Positions 8,613 to 17,325 of a stretch of DNA of 28,915 nucleotides are shown here, piece by piece. The notes under the pieces are model-generated. The model saw only the letters and a program-made list of their open reading frames with translations. It searched no databases and was not told the origin of the DNA. Source of the stretch: a virus. Location of the stretch: IMG/VR virus record IMGVR_UViG_3300006916_000264, positions 1 through 28,915 of that record; one strand, 5' to 3'. Every line of letters begins with the position of its first letter. Positions within the stretch are counted from its first letter, which is position 1. A program made the translations under genes and the position numbers.

Positions 8613-9754
8613 TGAAAATCTACCCACACACCGTTTGCATAACCTTGAAACTTATGGGTTGTAGTATTATATATAACGTCACCATTGCTAGAACTTAATG
8701 CATCCCTGGCACTAGTTGTATAACTAGCAAACTTACTTGCTGGTGCTAAATTTGCGCCACTAAAAAAGTTACGCACTTGTATCTTATCGCCACTTGCAGG
8801 TGCTTCATTAAATGTTAATGTAGTTCCGCTAATAGAATAGGTATTTGTTACTTCTTGAACGGTACCATTTATGCTTACAAGGGCAGAACCGGCTGTGGCT
8901 GTTTGACTTAAGGTAAATGCCGTAGTACTGTTGTCACCATCAAATTCATCAAAAGTAACTGTGTTTACTGCGCCTACACTTACCCAACTAGTTCCATTAT
9001 AAACTTCAACTTGGCTATCAGTGCTGTTAAAGCGTATCATACCAGTCTGTGCTGTTGGACGTTCACCTGTTGTTCCTACTGGAATAATAAGTCCAGTGGT
9101 ACTATCAATAGCAACATGGCCGGTACCAGCAGGTTCAAGTATAATTTCTTCGTTAGTAACAGTTGTTCGTATTCTGTTGTCTGTAAATGTAAAGGCACCA
9201 AGTTCACTAGCGTCTGCACCAACGCCAAATGTGCCTGTGTATCTAGATCCTGCAATATAGACACTCTTGCCTGAGAAACTTATGCCATTAGGTAAGTTTG
9301 TGCCAATAAAATGTAGTGTGCCTGACTGATAAGCAAAATACCATTCATCATCATTGCCTGAACCAGTAGCAAATACTTGTGTTCCACCGCTTGCAGCGGT
9401 TCCAGCACTACCACTGGTATGAATATAAACTTTAGCCTGATATGTTGAAGCAATTTCTGGTGGTATCCAGTATGTTTGTCCTGTTTTCCAAGTTCTATTT
9501 GCTGTGGCTGTACCGTCAAGTGTACATTCAATAGGACTACTTGTGGGGTAGACTGTTACAACACCAGTACTTGATCCTGGCTGAATAGCAGGAATACTGC
9601 TTGCTTGTTTCCAAACTTTGTCGCCACGCAATAATAGGGGGCTTGAAATAGCTTCGTTAGGTGCTTTTTTGTTAGCATTGGTATCTGTTTTAGTTGCACC
9701 AAAGCCTAGTTTTTTCCATAAGAAGTCAACTTTTTGGGTATCTGTAATAGCCAT
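8609..9754 (-). CDS. Virion structural/fibre protein with MAITDTQKVDFLWKKLGFG N-terminus, 381 residues
   Basis: The N-terminus (VDFLWKKLGFGATKTDTNAN, PNEAISSPLLLRGDKVWKQ) matches a family I recall in marine T4-like phages, usually annotated only as virion structural protein. The middle (about 70-165) contains Trp-rich beta segments (WIPPEIASTYQAKVYIHTSG; NDDEWYFAYQSGTLHFIG). Residues about 200-215 carry EEIILEPAGTGHVAIDS. A collar-like segment GLIIPVGTTGERPTAQTGMI leads into VYNGTSWVSVG and then the DGDNSTTAFTLSQ...SGTTLTFNEAPASGDKIQV domain shared with two other fibre genes here. The C-terminus GDVIYNTTTHKFQGYANGVW is a further short collar-like strand pair. The stop overlaps that of the protease gene, and the start is adjacent to the stop of the 1184-codon gene (TAATGG). 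Confidence 0.8.
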   Translation of the reverse strand: MAITDTQKVDFLWKKLGFGATKTDTNANKKAPNEAISSPLLLRGDKVWKQASSIPAIQPGSSTGVVTVYPTSSPIECTLDGTATANRTWKTGQTYWIPPEIASTYQAKVYIHTSGSAGTAASGGTQVFATGSGNDDEWYFAYQSGTLHFIGTNLPNGISFSGKSVYIAGSRYTGTFGVGADASELGAFTFTDNRIRTTVTNEEIILEPAGTGHVAIDSTTGLIIPVGTTGERPTAQTGMIRFNSTDSQVEVYNGTSWVSVGAVNTVTFDEFDGDNSTTAFTLSQTATAGSALVSINGTVQEVTNTYSISGTTLTFNEAPASGDKIQVRNFFSGANLAPASKFASYTTSARDALSSSNGDVIYNTTTHKFQGYANGVWVDFH

Positions 9755-12700
9755 TAACTTGCAACTCCTACGCTAAGTGCTGTTACACTTTGCCCACTTG
9801 TTAGTGCAATACGCACCAGCACAACATTGCCTGTTGCGTTAGTACCGTTTTCACTACCTAATGTCATTGTGTAACCTCCACTAAGTGAAGTGCTTGTTGC
9901 TATTCTGTCACCTGAAGTAAACGCACAACCATCACTGCCGTTACCACCGTTGCCTGTATTACTTCCTGGTACACCACTGCCGCCGTATGTTGTACTTGCA
10001 TCTAACCAACCATTAAGACCACTTGCACTGTCAATAGCAGTGCCAGGCGCTGCAATCCAAAGTCCTGCAATGCCACTGCTTGTAATGTTAATATCAAAGT
10101 TAGCCATTGTAGTTCTACGGAATGCAAATGTAAAGTATTGTGTTCCTGTATCAGCACTGCGATCTGGACCTACTGGCAGGAAGCCTGTGCTATAATCTGT
10201 TACATCATATTTAAGAACACCCAATCTAATAGTTGCTTCTTTGGTTCCTTCAACACCTGGATCTGCACTTTCAGTATAAGGACTGTTTGTGTAGAAGTTT
10301 GTAGCACCATTGAATGTTGGTGTATCTGTAGTTGCTGCATTAAAGTCAAATATGCGAACACCGTCGTCATCAAATCCAGCACCTAAACTATCGCTTACTG
10401 CAATAGCAATTTCACTAATACCGCTCTGCGCTGCGGTATGCACTTGAACTTTTCCAGTAATATTAGCATAACTACCAATGCCGTTAGCGTTTCTTGCACG
10501 AATTTGTAATTGCTCAACTGTTCTTACACTAGAGCTTGTTACAGGAATACTCAAGTTACCAATAGCATATGCTGAACTCACGCCAGTGTCTACATTTGGA
10601 ATACCATCTGTAAGCATACTACTAGCACCATCAATGTCAGCATATGTATAATCTTGTCCAGTAATTGCTGCGCTGCTTGTCCCTTCGGCATTTGTGCCAC
10701 TGTCAATCTCAACGATATTTGTTTGGTTAGTGTATGCTTGACCTGTCAAATCATCTATTGTTGTACCAGCAAGTTGTAGTGTAGGCGAACCTGTGTTGTA
10801 ATAAGGAATACCTGAAATATAACGCTTGCTACCACCCGAACTTTCCGTAAGTGTGCCGCTGTCAGCAATATTTGGTGTTAATGTAACATCATCATGCAAA
10901 ACATGTACATAGTTTGTATTGCCTGTTGCGTCATGTGTTAATCGTTGAGCGTTTAGACCTACACTATAACCTGTTAATGCTTTTGTAATTTTAGCATCAA
11001 ACACCTGGTAAAAATTACTTGGGTAACTTCCATTGATGCTGTTGTAATCAACTTGCTGTGAAACTACAAGGCTTGTAAATGTTCCTGTTTCCCCAGTGGT
11101 AGTAGTAAATGTTTTTGTGCCATCATTTACAGCATTAATTTCTGCTGCTAGTGTACCACTTGCACCATTGTAAGCATTGTCAACTGTACTTGTGTCAATA
11201 GTACCGCTAGTGTAACGTCTAGCTGTTGATGTGTTAAGAGCAGTGCCTGCTGTCAGTGTACTTGCTGCACCAGTATTGTCATCAAATCCTGCACACAATA
11301 CTGGCAATGTTCCTTGAGCAGCATCGCTAAGTGTTATACTCTTTGTGCTTAGGTTTGCAGGTGCACTTGGTGTTGCTTTTAAAGTAAATGTAATGCTAGT
11401 ATCTACATCTGTTTGTGCAGTTATGTCTGGAGTTCCATTTGCTGTAAATGATAGATTGTAAGTGCTTGCACTTTCACCTGCATAATCATGATCTAGTGTA
11501 GCACCTATACTGCCAGGACTTGATCCATCTTCACTTGGTGTATCGTTTGTGCTGCCGTCTGCCCAGTTGTATACATAATCATCTGCATTTTGAGAAGTGT
11601 TTGTAGCACGAACTAGAGCACGGTTGTTGCCAAGTAAATCAGTAAAGTCATAAATTGTATACTGATTATCGCTGCTACCATTACTCACTGTCACTGCGGT
11701 ACCAGCAATGTTTGCCCTTACATCTGGTTCAACATGTACTGTAAAGTTAGAACTAATAAAAGGTGAACTTGTGTGACTACTAATAACTCTCAAGTTACCA
11801 GTGTAGTCAACTGCTACACCGTTTGCTTGGTTAGAAGAGCTAAGTGTATACGTGTGTGCTATAGTATTACCAGTATCACCACTGCTACCAGATCCAACGT
11901 TTACAGTTGTATTACTTGTACCATCACCCCATTGATACTGATATTGTAACCCATATGTTGCAAAACTACCAATGGTTGCTTCTGTATTATTTGTAAAGGT
12001 AACAACGTGTCCGCTGGTGCCTTCTTCGTTCACACCACTGTTATCGTCTAGTGTCACGCTTGGAGTATGTGTGTCATATATAGTATAGGTGTTAGTTGTG
12101 TTTGTAGGTGTTACACCAGGCGTTGCTGTACTGTGACTATCCAGCGTAAGTCTTACGGTACGCTGTACATCTGTTTCAGAGCTACTTGTAAATGTATGAG
12201 CAAGTCTTGCGCCAGCTGTACCGCCTGCTGAACTGTCATTTGTAATTACATCGTCGCTTTCGCTATCACCCCAGTCCCAGGTAAACTGAATTGTTGCACC
12301 ACCAATGTTTGTTGTATTGTTTTGGAAGTATACAGTATCGCCGTCGTCCCATTGTGTAATAGGAGAACCGCCACTTGAGGCTGCATATGCTGCAAAACTT
12401 ACTACAGGATTTGCAGTGTAAATTGTAATATAACTTGCTCTAGTTTTACTTGCTTCACTGCCAGTACCACTACCGCCATTGTTGTATGCTCTAACAGTTA
12501 CATCAAAAGGTGAACCAACATTTGTACTATATGTGTGAGTTGGTGTGCTATCTGTTGTGCCTGTGGTAACACTTCCATCGCCCCAAGTAATATCATATCT
12601 ATTAGGATTGCCGACACTGGTAATAGTAAGTGTTACTACCAAACCAGCACCACCTGTTGTTTGATCTGCTGTAAAATCCGTGCTTTTAACAAAGGTATTA

Positions 12701-13308
12701 TTACGAACATTCTCAACCATTTCATTGAGATCATCAATAGCATCTGTTACTTTTACGCTGCTTGTCCAGCCTGTATAGGCTGCTGGACTTGTGAGATCGC
12801 TATCAGTCGGAGTACCTAGTGTAATCTGCATACCAGTGCTAATAGCACCGCCACTTACTTGGCTGTCTACATATGCCTTCGTTGTAAGGTCTTGAGCATT
12901 AGTTGGATCAGCAGCATTTACAACCTTGCTGCTATTAACATTAACATTACCAGTTCCACTAGCAACTAGAACAATATCGTCATTACTCCTTGTAGCAGTA
13001 ATTTTATTATCTGTAAGTTGTAAACCATCAACAGTAAGAGCACTGCCATCAAATGTAAGCAGAGCACTATCTTGTAATTCCCCACTAGCACCAGCATATA
13101 CAACTCTTGTATTTGTTAAGTCTGTAACATTAAGACTAGTAAGTTGTCCTTGTCCGTCTACTGTGAATAATTGGGAAGGGTTGGTTGTACCAATACCGAT
13201 ACGGCTGTTGGTGTAATCAACTACTAGGGTATCTGTATTAAACGCAAGATCTAAGTCTCGTTCTAGATTTGCTCTAAGAGCCTTGCCGCCAATACGACTA
13301 ATAGCCAT
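9754..13308 (-). CDS. Giant fibre protein with four PKD-like domains, 1184 residues
   Basis: The N-terminus (MAISRIGGKALRANLERDLD, SRIGIGTTNPSQLFTVDGQG) is a fibre-type module also common in marine phages. It is followed by LTDNKITATRSNDDIVLVAS, then GTGNVNVNSS and a DLTTKAYVDSQVSGG segment near residue 145. Four PKD/Ig-like repeats follow: YDITWGDGS...THTY, FTWDWGDSESD...LAHTF, YQYQWGDGTSN...IAHTYT and YVYNWADGSTN...LDHDYA (about residues 240-640). The remaining 540 residues are Thr/Ser/Gly-rich. They end in a Gly/Asn-rich domain (GLNGWLDASTTYGGSGVPG; NTGNGGNGSDGCAF) with a single Cys, then a terminal beta segment VVLVRIALTSGQSVTALSVG. GGAG lies about 10 nt before the ATG, with a CATAAATA late box upstream. 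It probably forms a long adhesin; carbohydrate binding by the PKD domains is inferred only. Confidence 0.82.
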   Translation of the reverse strand: MAISRIGGKALRANLERDLDLAFNTDTLVVDYTNSRIGIGTTNPSQLFTVDGQGQLTSLNVTDLTNTRVVYAGASGELQDSALLTFDGSALTVDGLQLTDNKITATRSNDDIVLVASGTGNVNVNSSKVVNAADPTNAQDLTTKAYVDSQVSGGAISTGMQITLGTPTDSDLTSPAAYTGWTSSVKVTDAIDDLNEMVENVRNNTFVKSTDFTADQTTGGAGLVVTLTITSVGNPNRYDITWGDGSVTTGTTDSTPTHTYSTNVGSPFDVTVRAYNNGGSGTGSEASKTRASYITIYTANPVVSFAAYAASSGGSPITQWDDGDTVYFQNNTTNIGGATIQFTWDWGDSESDDVITNDSSAGGTAGARLAHTFTSSSETDVQRTVRLTLDSHSTATPGVTPTNTTNTYTIYDTHTPSVTLDDNSGVNEEGTSGHVVTFTNNTEATIGSFATYGLQYQYQWGDGTSNTTVNVGSGSSGDTGNTIAHTYTLSSSNQANGVAVDYTGNLRVISSHTSSPFISSNFTVHVEPDVRANIAGTAVTVSNGSSDNQYTIYDFTDLLGNNRALVRATNTSQNADDYVYNWADGSTNDTPSEDGSSPGSIGATLDHDYAGESASTYNLSFTANGTPDITAQTDVDTSITFTLKATPSAPANLSTKSITLSDAAQGTLPVLCAGFDDNTGAASTLTAGTALNTSTARRYTSGTIDTSTVDNAYNGASGTLAAEINAVNDGTKTFTTTTGETGTFTSLVVSQQVDYNSINGSYPSNFYQVFDAKITKALTGYSVGLNAQRLTHDATGNTNYVHVLHDDVTLTPNIADSGTLTESSGGSKRYISGIPYYNTGSPTLQLAGTTIDDLTGQAYTNQTNIVEIDSGTNAEGTSSAAITGQDYTYADIDGASSMLTDGIPNVDTGVSSAYAIGNLSIPVTSSSVRTVEQLQIRARNANGIGSYANITGKVQVHTAAQSGISEIAIAVSDSLGAGFDDDGVRIFDFNAATTDTPTFNGATNFYTNSPYTESADPGVEGTKEATIRLGVLKYDVTDYSTGFLPVGPDRSADTGTQYFTFAFRRTTMANFDINITSSGIAGLWIAAPGTAIDSASGLNGWLDASTTYGGSGVPGSNTGNGGNGSDGCAFTSGDRIATSTSLSGGYTMTLGSENGTNATGNVVLVRIALTSGQSVTALSVGVAS

Positions 13309-13372
13309 ACTTGTTCTCCGCTATCTTGCGCTCACCATGCTAACATCCGAGGTGACAGGGTGCTGTTAAGTT

Positions 13373-13380
13373 TATTTATG
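13373..13380 (-). promoter_or_regulatory. Candidate T4-type late promoter (CATAAATA)
   Basis: The minus strand reads CATAAATA in the 84-bp gap before the 1184-codon gene. A TCACC/GGTGA inverted repeat lies between it and the ribosome site and could form a leader hairpin. Confidence 0.6.
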
Positions 13381-13392
13381 TTATATTGGACT

Positions 13393-13824
13393 TTATCCAG
13401 ATGTTACAGAATCATATCCGTGAATAACAGTAATAGTTTCTGCTGCGCCAGGAGGACTTGTAAAGGTAATAGTTGTTCCGCTAAGTGTATAAGCACTGGC
13501 TGGATTCTGATAAACGTTGCCAACCGCAACTACGATACGTTGGGTTTGGTTGCTGGTTACACTTGTGCTCATTGTAAATGCTACAGTTGATCCGTCGCCT
13601 GTAAATGAGTCTTGTGTAATACTCGCAAAGCCTGTGTTTGCTACACTAACAAATGACGTTCCATTATAAACTTCTAAACTGCTTGTATCTAAATTAAAAC
13701 GTAGTTCACCAGCTACAGGAACATTACTTCTCTCTGCTGTTGTTCCTACTGGGACACTTAACCCGCCGCCGTCAAGTGCCTTTACACTAAAAGTTGGATC
13801 TTTTACTTTAACAAATCTAGGCAT
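13393..13824 (-). CDS. Small fibre/collar-domain protein, 143 residues
   Basis: A compact version of the C-terminal modules of larger neighbours. Residues about 20-60 are a collar-like segment (LSVPVGTTAERSNVPVAGEL, LEVYNGTSFVSVA). Residues about 65-140 are the GDGSTVAFTMSTSV...YTLSGTTITFTSPPGAAETI domain. The same pair occurs in the 381- and 1350-residue proteins, here free-standing. It starts two nucleotides after the stop of the 102-codon gene (TAATCATG), so the two are probably co-translated. It may be an accessory fibre tip or a donor cassette for module exchange; both are inference. Confidence 0.75.
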   Translation of the reverse strand: MPRFVKVKDPTFSVKALDGGGLSVPVGTTAERSNVPVAGELRFNLDTSSLEVYNGTSFVSVANTGFASITQDSFTGDGSTVAFTMSTSVTSNQTQRIVVAVGNVYQNPASAYTLSGTTITFTSPPGAAETITVIHGYDSVTSG

Positions 13825-13826
13825 GA

Positions 13827-14135
13827 TTAGATACCTACATAACTTACTGTAGCGTATATACTGTTTATAGCACTAGCTGTTGCTTGAATAGTGTCACCAT
13901 TTGATAACACAATTTTTTCAATGTTTAAAATATAGGTATCAGCAGCATCAATACTTAAATTTTTAATAATCTGTGTTGATGTGCCTGCACTGCCGCCGTT
14001 AGGCACAACATAAACGTCTAGTGTTCTTGCACTAGCGTCATTATTCATAAAGAAAATAACAGTAGTAGCACTACTGCCACTTGATGTATAAATTGTAGTT
14101 GCTGAATTTGAAACTAGTTGTTGCGCTATAGCCAT
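13827..14135 (-). CDS. Small virion structural protein, 102 residues
   Basis: A single predicted beta-sandwich-like protein: MAIAQQLVSNSATTIYTSSG, TTVIFFMNNDASARTLDVYV, STQIIKNLSIDAADTYILNI, LSNGDTIQATASAINSIYAT. The alternating hydrophobic pattern and absence of Cys fit a small head or tail decoration protein. I recall similar short proteins next to fibre genes in T4-like marine phages, but no function. An AAGGAT ribosome site is 9-10 nt before the ATG, overlapping the end of the upstream gene. Confidence 0.7.
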   Translation of the reverse strand: MAIAQQLVSNSATTIYTSSGSSATTVIFFMNNDASARTLDVYVVPNGGSAGTSTQIIKNLSIDAADTYILNIEKIVLSNGDTIQATASAINSIYATVSYVGI

Positions 14136-14147
14136 TATATTTAATCC

Positions 14148-14786
14148 TTAAAATATTAATCCATAAACGATGGCTTTACTTTTACTTACCAGTTCGTCAC
14201 TAGTGCTACCATCTACAAAAAACAATCCGGTGCCACCGCCACTGGCTGTGTCCGCATAAAGAATAGTTGAGCCAACTGCACTACTGGGGGTACTTGCTTG
14301 ATCATTTAATTTAAGTGGCCCTGCGGCAGTAACTCTGCCTGATCCGTTGGGTATCAGCTGAATGTCTTCATTGCTATTAGCACTGACTATGTTAAAGTTA
14401 TTTACTTCTAGATCACCACCTAGTTGTGGTGATGTATCATCAACTACTTCACTTCCGCCGCTTACAGATGTTGCTACTATTGCAAACGTAGACCCACCAT
14501 CGTAGCTGATTTTCCACTTGTCATCATTTTCATCAAATACTAACCAAGAATTGCTAGTACTTCCACGTTCAACTTCTAACCCACTGTATCTACCAGTGAC
14601 ACCAGCACCAGATTCACCATCATTTAAAATAATCTGACGATCGGAAATAGCAGTATTTGTAGTAGTAACAGTCGTTGTTGTTCCTGTTACAGTTAGGTTT
14701 CCTGTAATCTCAGTATCAGCCAAAACAATAAAGTCACCGGAGGGATCCAGTGTTAAGTTTCCTGTTACTCGCTGAGTTCTAGCCAT
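14148..14786 (-). CDS. Fibre-module protein, 212 residues
   Basis: Starts MARTQRVTGNLTLDPSGDFI. It then carries the shared fibre module: GNLTVTGTTTTVTTTNTAIS, DRQIILNDGE, SGLEVERGSTSN, DENDDKWKISYDGG (residues about 30-100). A DTSPQLGGDLEVNNFNIVSA segment, often seen in phage fibres, leads into NEDIQLIPNGSGRVTAAGPL and a closing GGTGLFFVDGSTSDELVSKS region. A GATAAATA late box is 30 nt upstream of the start. Virion role inferred from the modules shared with the 1350-residue fibre. Confidence 0.75.
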   Translation of the reverse strand: MARTQRVTGNLTLDPSGDFIVLADTEITGNLTVTGTTTTVTTTNTAISDRQIILNDGESGAGVTGRYSGLEVERGSTSNSWLVFDENDDKWKISYDGGSTFAIVATSVSGGSEVVDDTSPQLGGDLEVNNFNIVSANSNEDIQLIPNGSGRVTAAGPLKLNDQASTPSSAVGSTILYADTASGGGTGLFFVDGSTSDELVSKSKAIVYGLIF

Positions 14787-14810
14787 AGATTATACCTGTT
14801 CTATACGATT

Positions 14811-15392
14811 TTAAATATTTATCATAGATTTAAACTTGTCTACAGATTGTATTTCAAAATTAGGATATGTTTTCCAGATTTCAGGCGTATACATTAAAAG
14901 TGGATTAACATGAACTATCCTTGTAGTGGGAAATTCTTGTATGATTTCTTGTATTTGTCCTTCCCAGTTACCATGAAATGTGGGTTCACTATTGCTAGCT
15001 TTGTAGTTTAGTGTATCAGCATACAAATTGTTTATATACATACTGTCACTGACAAGGTCCATGCCTATCATAAAACAATAAGCAAACCCATCAATACAAG
15101 CCTGTGCTAGTGCATTACTACCGCTGCTATATCCTTGCCATCTAGAACTTAGCGCCCGACTTTTTACACCAGGTTTAATGTTATTTTCTCTAGTGTAGTG
15201 AATATGATTATCTGGGTATCCACTGGCTATTATTTCACTGCTTATTCCAGGGTCTGTACTTATTAATACATCTACTTGTTCAGTACGATAAACAGCATTA
15301 CAGGCATATACTGATCCCCGATTTCTCAGATCAGAAATGTTAAAAGCTCTGCGTGTTTTTCCGTTACCAAGTATAAAAGCAAATTCAGTCAT
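14811..15392 (-). CDS. Rossmann-like protein of unknown function (sialyltransferase- or MptE/DUF115-like pattern)
   Basis: A 193-residue soluble protein with none of the fibre repeats. FAFILGNGKTRRAFNISDL at the N-terminus looks like a nucleotide-binding strand-loop-helix. SVYACNAVYR near residue 30, DVLISTDPGISSEI near 45 and FCFMIGMDLVSD-type strands (YCFMIGMDLVSDS) near 110 follow. The combination GNG...CNA.Y...D.L...DPG resembles sialyltransferase-like (GT42) and MptE/DUF115-like Rossmann proteins, and I recall related unannotated proteins in marine phages. The assignment is by pattern only. The ATG follows directly after an intrinsic terminator and has no visible ribosome site, so its expression is unclear. 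It could modify virion or host glycans; this is speculation. Confidence 0.6.
   Translation of the reverse strand: MTEFAFILGNGKTRRAFNISDLRNRGSVYACNAVYRTEQVDVLISTDPGISSEIIASGYPDNHIHYTRENNIKPGVKSRALSSRWQGYSSGSNALAQACIDGFAYCFMIGMDLVSDSMYINNLYADTLNYKASNSEPTFHGNWEGQIQEIIQEFPTTRIVHVNPLLMYTPEIWKTYPNFEIQSVDKFKSMINI
14816..14823 (-). promoter_or_regulatory. Candidate T4-type late promoter (GATAAATA)
   Basis: The minus strand reads GATAAATA, overlapping the 3' end of the Rossmann-like gene and 30 nt upstream of the 212-codon gene. Confidence 0.55.
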
Positions 15393-15398
15393 ATCATT

Positions 15399-15436
15399 AA
15401 AAAAGGTTACAATACATTATACTGTAACCTTTTTTT
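15399..15436 (-). terminator. Bidirectional-looking intrinsic terminator after the 157-codon gene
   Basis: A perfect 13-bp inverted repeat (15399-15411 with 15423-15435) has an A/T-rich 11-nt loop and is flanked by A-runs and T-runs on both sides. For minus-strand transcription it follows the stop of the 157-codon gene by about 26 nt. Its T-run ends 7 nt before the start of the Rossmann-like gene. Confidence 0.85.
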
Positions 15437-15461
15437 GTTTGTCAAGACTTAATACTTGAAC

Positions 15462-15935
15462 TTATGCAGTTACAATGATAAATCTACCTGGCTGATTAAC
15501 ATCACCAATAGCATATGTACTGGTGTCAATTGCAACAGCTGATTCACCTGTATTAACCCACTGTACACGATCGCCTACTGCAACCTGTGAACCTGTGCCT
15601 AGAGCGCCAATTTCAATCCAGTTAGGACTAACACGGCTTACAAAGTAAGTGCCGCTTGCACTGTCTGTTGCTGTTAGCTGGCACTCGCCTGCAGCCAGTG
15701 AGCCACTGGCTAGTGGACGAAGTGTGCATGTGCCTGTACCTTGTACAGTTGTGACACGAAAACGGTGTGTACCTTTTTGTTTTACAACTGATGTGTTTAC
15801 TGCACTACTGCCGCCATCTGCTTCAGGAATATAAGCAATCATACGAATCTGCTGACCTGTGCCGGCATCTGCACCAATTGCGCCTGTGTGAAAGTTACCA
15901 TCAACTGTTTCTGCTGTTCTTAATGGTCTACCCAT
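15462..15935 (-). CDS. Virion structural protein, 157 residues
   Basis: Starts MGRPLRTAETVDGNFHTGAI. It contains QQIRMIAYIPEADGG, GTHRFRVTTVQGTGTCTLRP, YFVSRVSPNWIEIGALGTG and GDRVQWVNTGES, an alternating beta pattern ending in QPGRFIIVTA. I recall short MGRPL-type proteins next to gp23 in marine T4-like phages, usually annotated as structural. A decoration or head/tail accessory role is an inference. It forms a one-gene transcription unit: a TATAAATA late promoter about 80 nt upstream, a leader with a CCTGG/CCAGG hairpin (15963-15977), an AGGAG-type ribosome site and a terminator downstream. The dedicated strong promoter suggests high expression. Confidence 0.75.
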   Translation of the reverse strand: MGRPLRTAETVDGNFHTGAIGADAGTGQQIRMIAYIPEADGGSSAVNTSVVKQKGTHRFRVTTVQGTGTCTLRPLASGSLAAGECQLTATDSASGTYFVSRVSPNWIEIGALGTGSQVAVGDRVQWVNTGESAVAIDTSTYAIGDVNQPGRFIIVTA

Positions 15936-16017
15936 TTGTTTTCTCCTTTCAAGAAGTCCGATCCTGGTTCTACCAGGTACGCGGTGGTGTCCGCATAAGT
16001 CTAGTTTATAGACAATG

Positions 16018-16025
16018 TATTTATA
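16018..16025 (-). promoter_or_regulatory. T4-type late promoter, exact TATAAATA core
   Basis: The minus strand carries the exact T4 late core TATAAATA between the gp23 terminator and the 157-codon gene. No other minus-strand gene lies between, so it should drive that gene alone. Confidence 0.75.
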
Positions 16026-16050
16026 GACTTTGCAATATAATTTTAGTCAA

Positions 16051-16078
16051 CAAAAAGGGGAAGCATTTCTGCTTCCCC
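16051..16078 (-). terminator. Rho-independent terminator after gp23
   Basis: A perfect 9-bp GC-rich stem GGGGAAGCA/TGCTTCCCC (16057-16065 with 16070-16078) has a GAAA tetraloop on the minus strand and is followed by TTTTTG. It lies about 50 nt past the gp23 stop and closes the head operon. Confidence 0.95.
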
Positions 16079-16128
16079 AGTCTGTTTTTGAGCTTACGTT
16101 TAGGTAAACTGCAATGCTTTTTTTTTTA

Positions 16129-17325
16129 TTAGCTAAAGCTAATATTTTGCATGGCAACTTCGCCAACGTAATCACCAGCATTACCAAGTGATGATGCAGT
16201 GTTTGACAACTCCACATATCCATACCTGGTCATAAAGCTAACTACTGGCTCAAATGTTGCTGGATCTAGTACTGTACCAGAGCTCATTAGTGGGACGTAT
16301 GGGCAATAGAATGCTGCTGCGTCTGTTTCACTTTGACCCTTGTAACCAACTAGTACTGCTTTACTGTCGCCGGCATAACCGTCAACATAAATGCGCATTG
16401 CACCGTTGAGTGTACCAACGAACTTGGTGTTTGTTGGTGCTTCGAAAGTACCTTCAGTTGTACGAGCAAAAGCTGAAGTGCTTGCACTCTGTAGAACTGT
16501 TAGTGCTTCCTGGCTAACAACTGCCCAGTTACCTGCACCACGACGTGTGCGCTGTGCAATCTTGTTGGCTGTGCGGTTGATTAGCACTGCTAGAGCAGCA
16601 TGCTCATCACCAACGTATGTGGCTGTACCACTTACTGCGGCCTGGTTGAAGGTTTCTTCTGTGGCAGCTAGGCTGCGTAGAGAAGCTAGAACTTCCTGGT
16701 CGATTTCTGCGGTGATTTCCTGAGCAAGAGCGGCCATGATTTCGGCTTCAACGTCGATACCATGCATGCTCTGTGCGTCTTGAGCTGCCTCGAATGTCCA
16801 GCGAGCTTGTAGCTTTCTGGTCTTGGCTTCAACAGGCTGCTTTAGGATCTGGATGCTGATCTTGTTACCACCATCACCTTCCATGGCGGCTGTTGCGCCG
16901 GCACGACCTGTGCTTGAAGTAGCTGATACAGTACCAGAATATGCTGTAGCAATTTTGAATGGGCTAAGAGCTTCATCACCTGCTACTGTATCTGTTCCGA
17001 GGTCACCAGTTGCTGTTGAAGTAACTGCTTCTGCGTAACGAACACGTAGAGTGTGGATCTGGCCAACTGGGCCCTGCATTGGTTGAACACCAACGATTTC
17101 GTTGGCGATAACTGTTGGCATAACACGGCGGATAACTGGTAGAATAACACGGTTAAGTGTAGCTACGTTACCTGCTGCGGTTGCGCCGGTAGATGCAGAT
17201 TCTGATAGATACCGCTTGGTATTTTCAAGAATTACTGCCATGCTGCTGCGGCGATTGCCTTCTAGACCTTCTAGAAGAGCATCTTTTGTTTCGCCCCAAC
17301 GGCTTTCTAATAGTACGTTTGACAT
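16129..17325 (-). CDS. 23: Major capsid protein gp23
   Basis: Forms the hexameric shell of the T4-type head. The 398-residue product has the marine T4-like gp23 signature: MSNVLLESRWGETKDALLEG at the N-terminus, TAAGNVATLNRVILPVIRRV and ANEIVGVQPMQGPVGQIHTL before the core, and FKIATAYSG, IQILKQPVEAKTRKLQARWT and FYCPYVPLM further on. T4 gp21 cleaves after (L/I)xE. Such sites occur at residues 5-7, 17-19, 32-34 and 40-42, and cleavage after LSE at residue 42 would release a leader and leave SASTGATAAG as the mature N-terminus (inferred). It is shorter than T4 gp23 (521 residues), as expected for this group. GAGGAG lies 7 nt before the ATG. It is last in the head operon, directly before a strong terminator. 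Confidence 0.97.
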   Translation of the reverse strand: MSNVLLESRWGETKDALLEGLEGNRRSSMAVILENTKRYLSESASTGATAAGNVATLNRVILPVIRRVMPTVIANEIVGVQPMQGPVGQIHTLRVRYAEAVTSTATGDLGTDTVAGDEALSPFKIATAYSGTVSATSSTGRAGATAAMEGDGGNKISIQILKQPVEAKTRKLQARWTFEAAQDAQSMHGIDVEAEIMAALAQEITAEIDQEVLASLRSLAATEETFNQAAVSGTATYVGDEHAALAVLINRTANKIAQRTRRGAGNWAVVSQEALTVLQSASTSAFARTTEGTFEAPTNTKFVGTLNGAMRIYVDGYAGDSKAVLVGYKGQSETDAAAFYCPYVPLMSSGTVLDPATFEPVVSFMTRYGYVELSNTASSLGNAGDYVGEVAMQNISFS

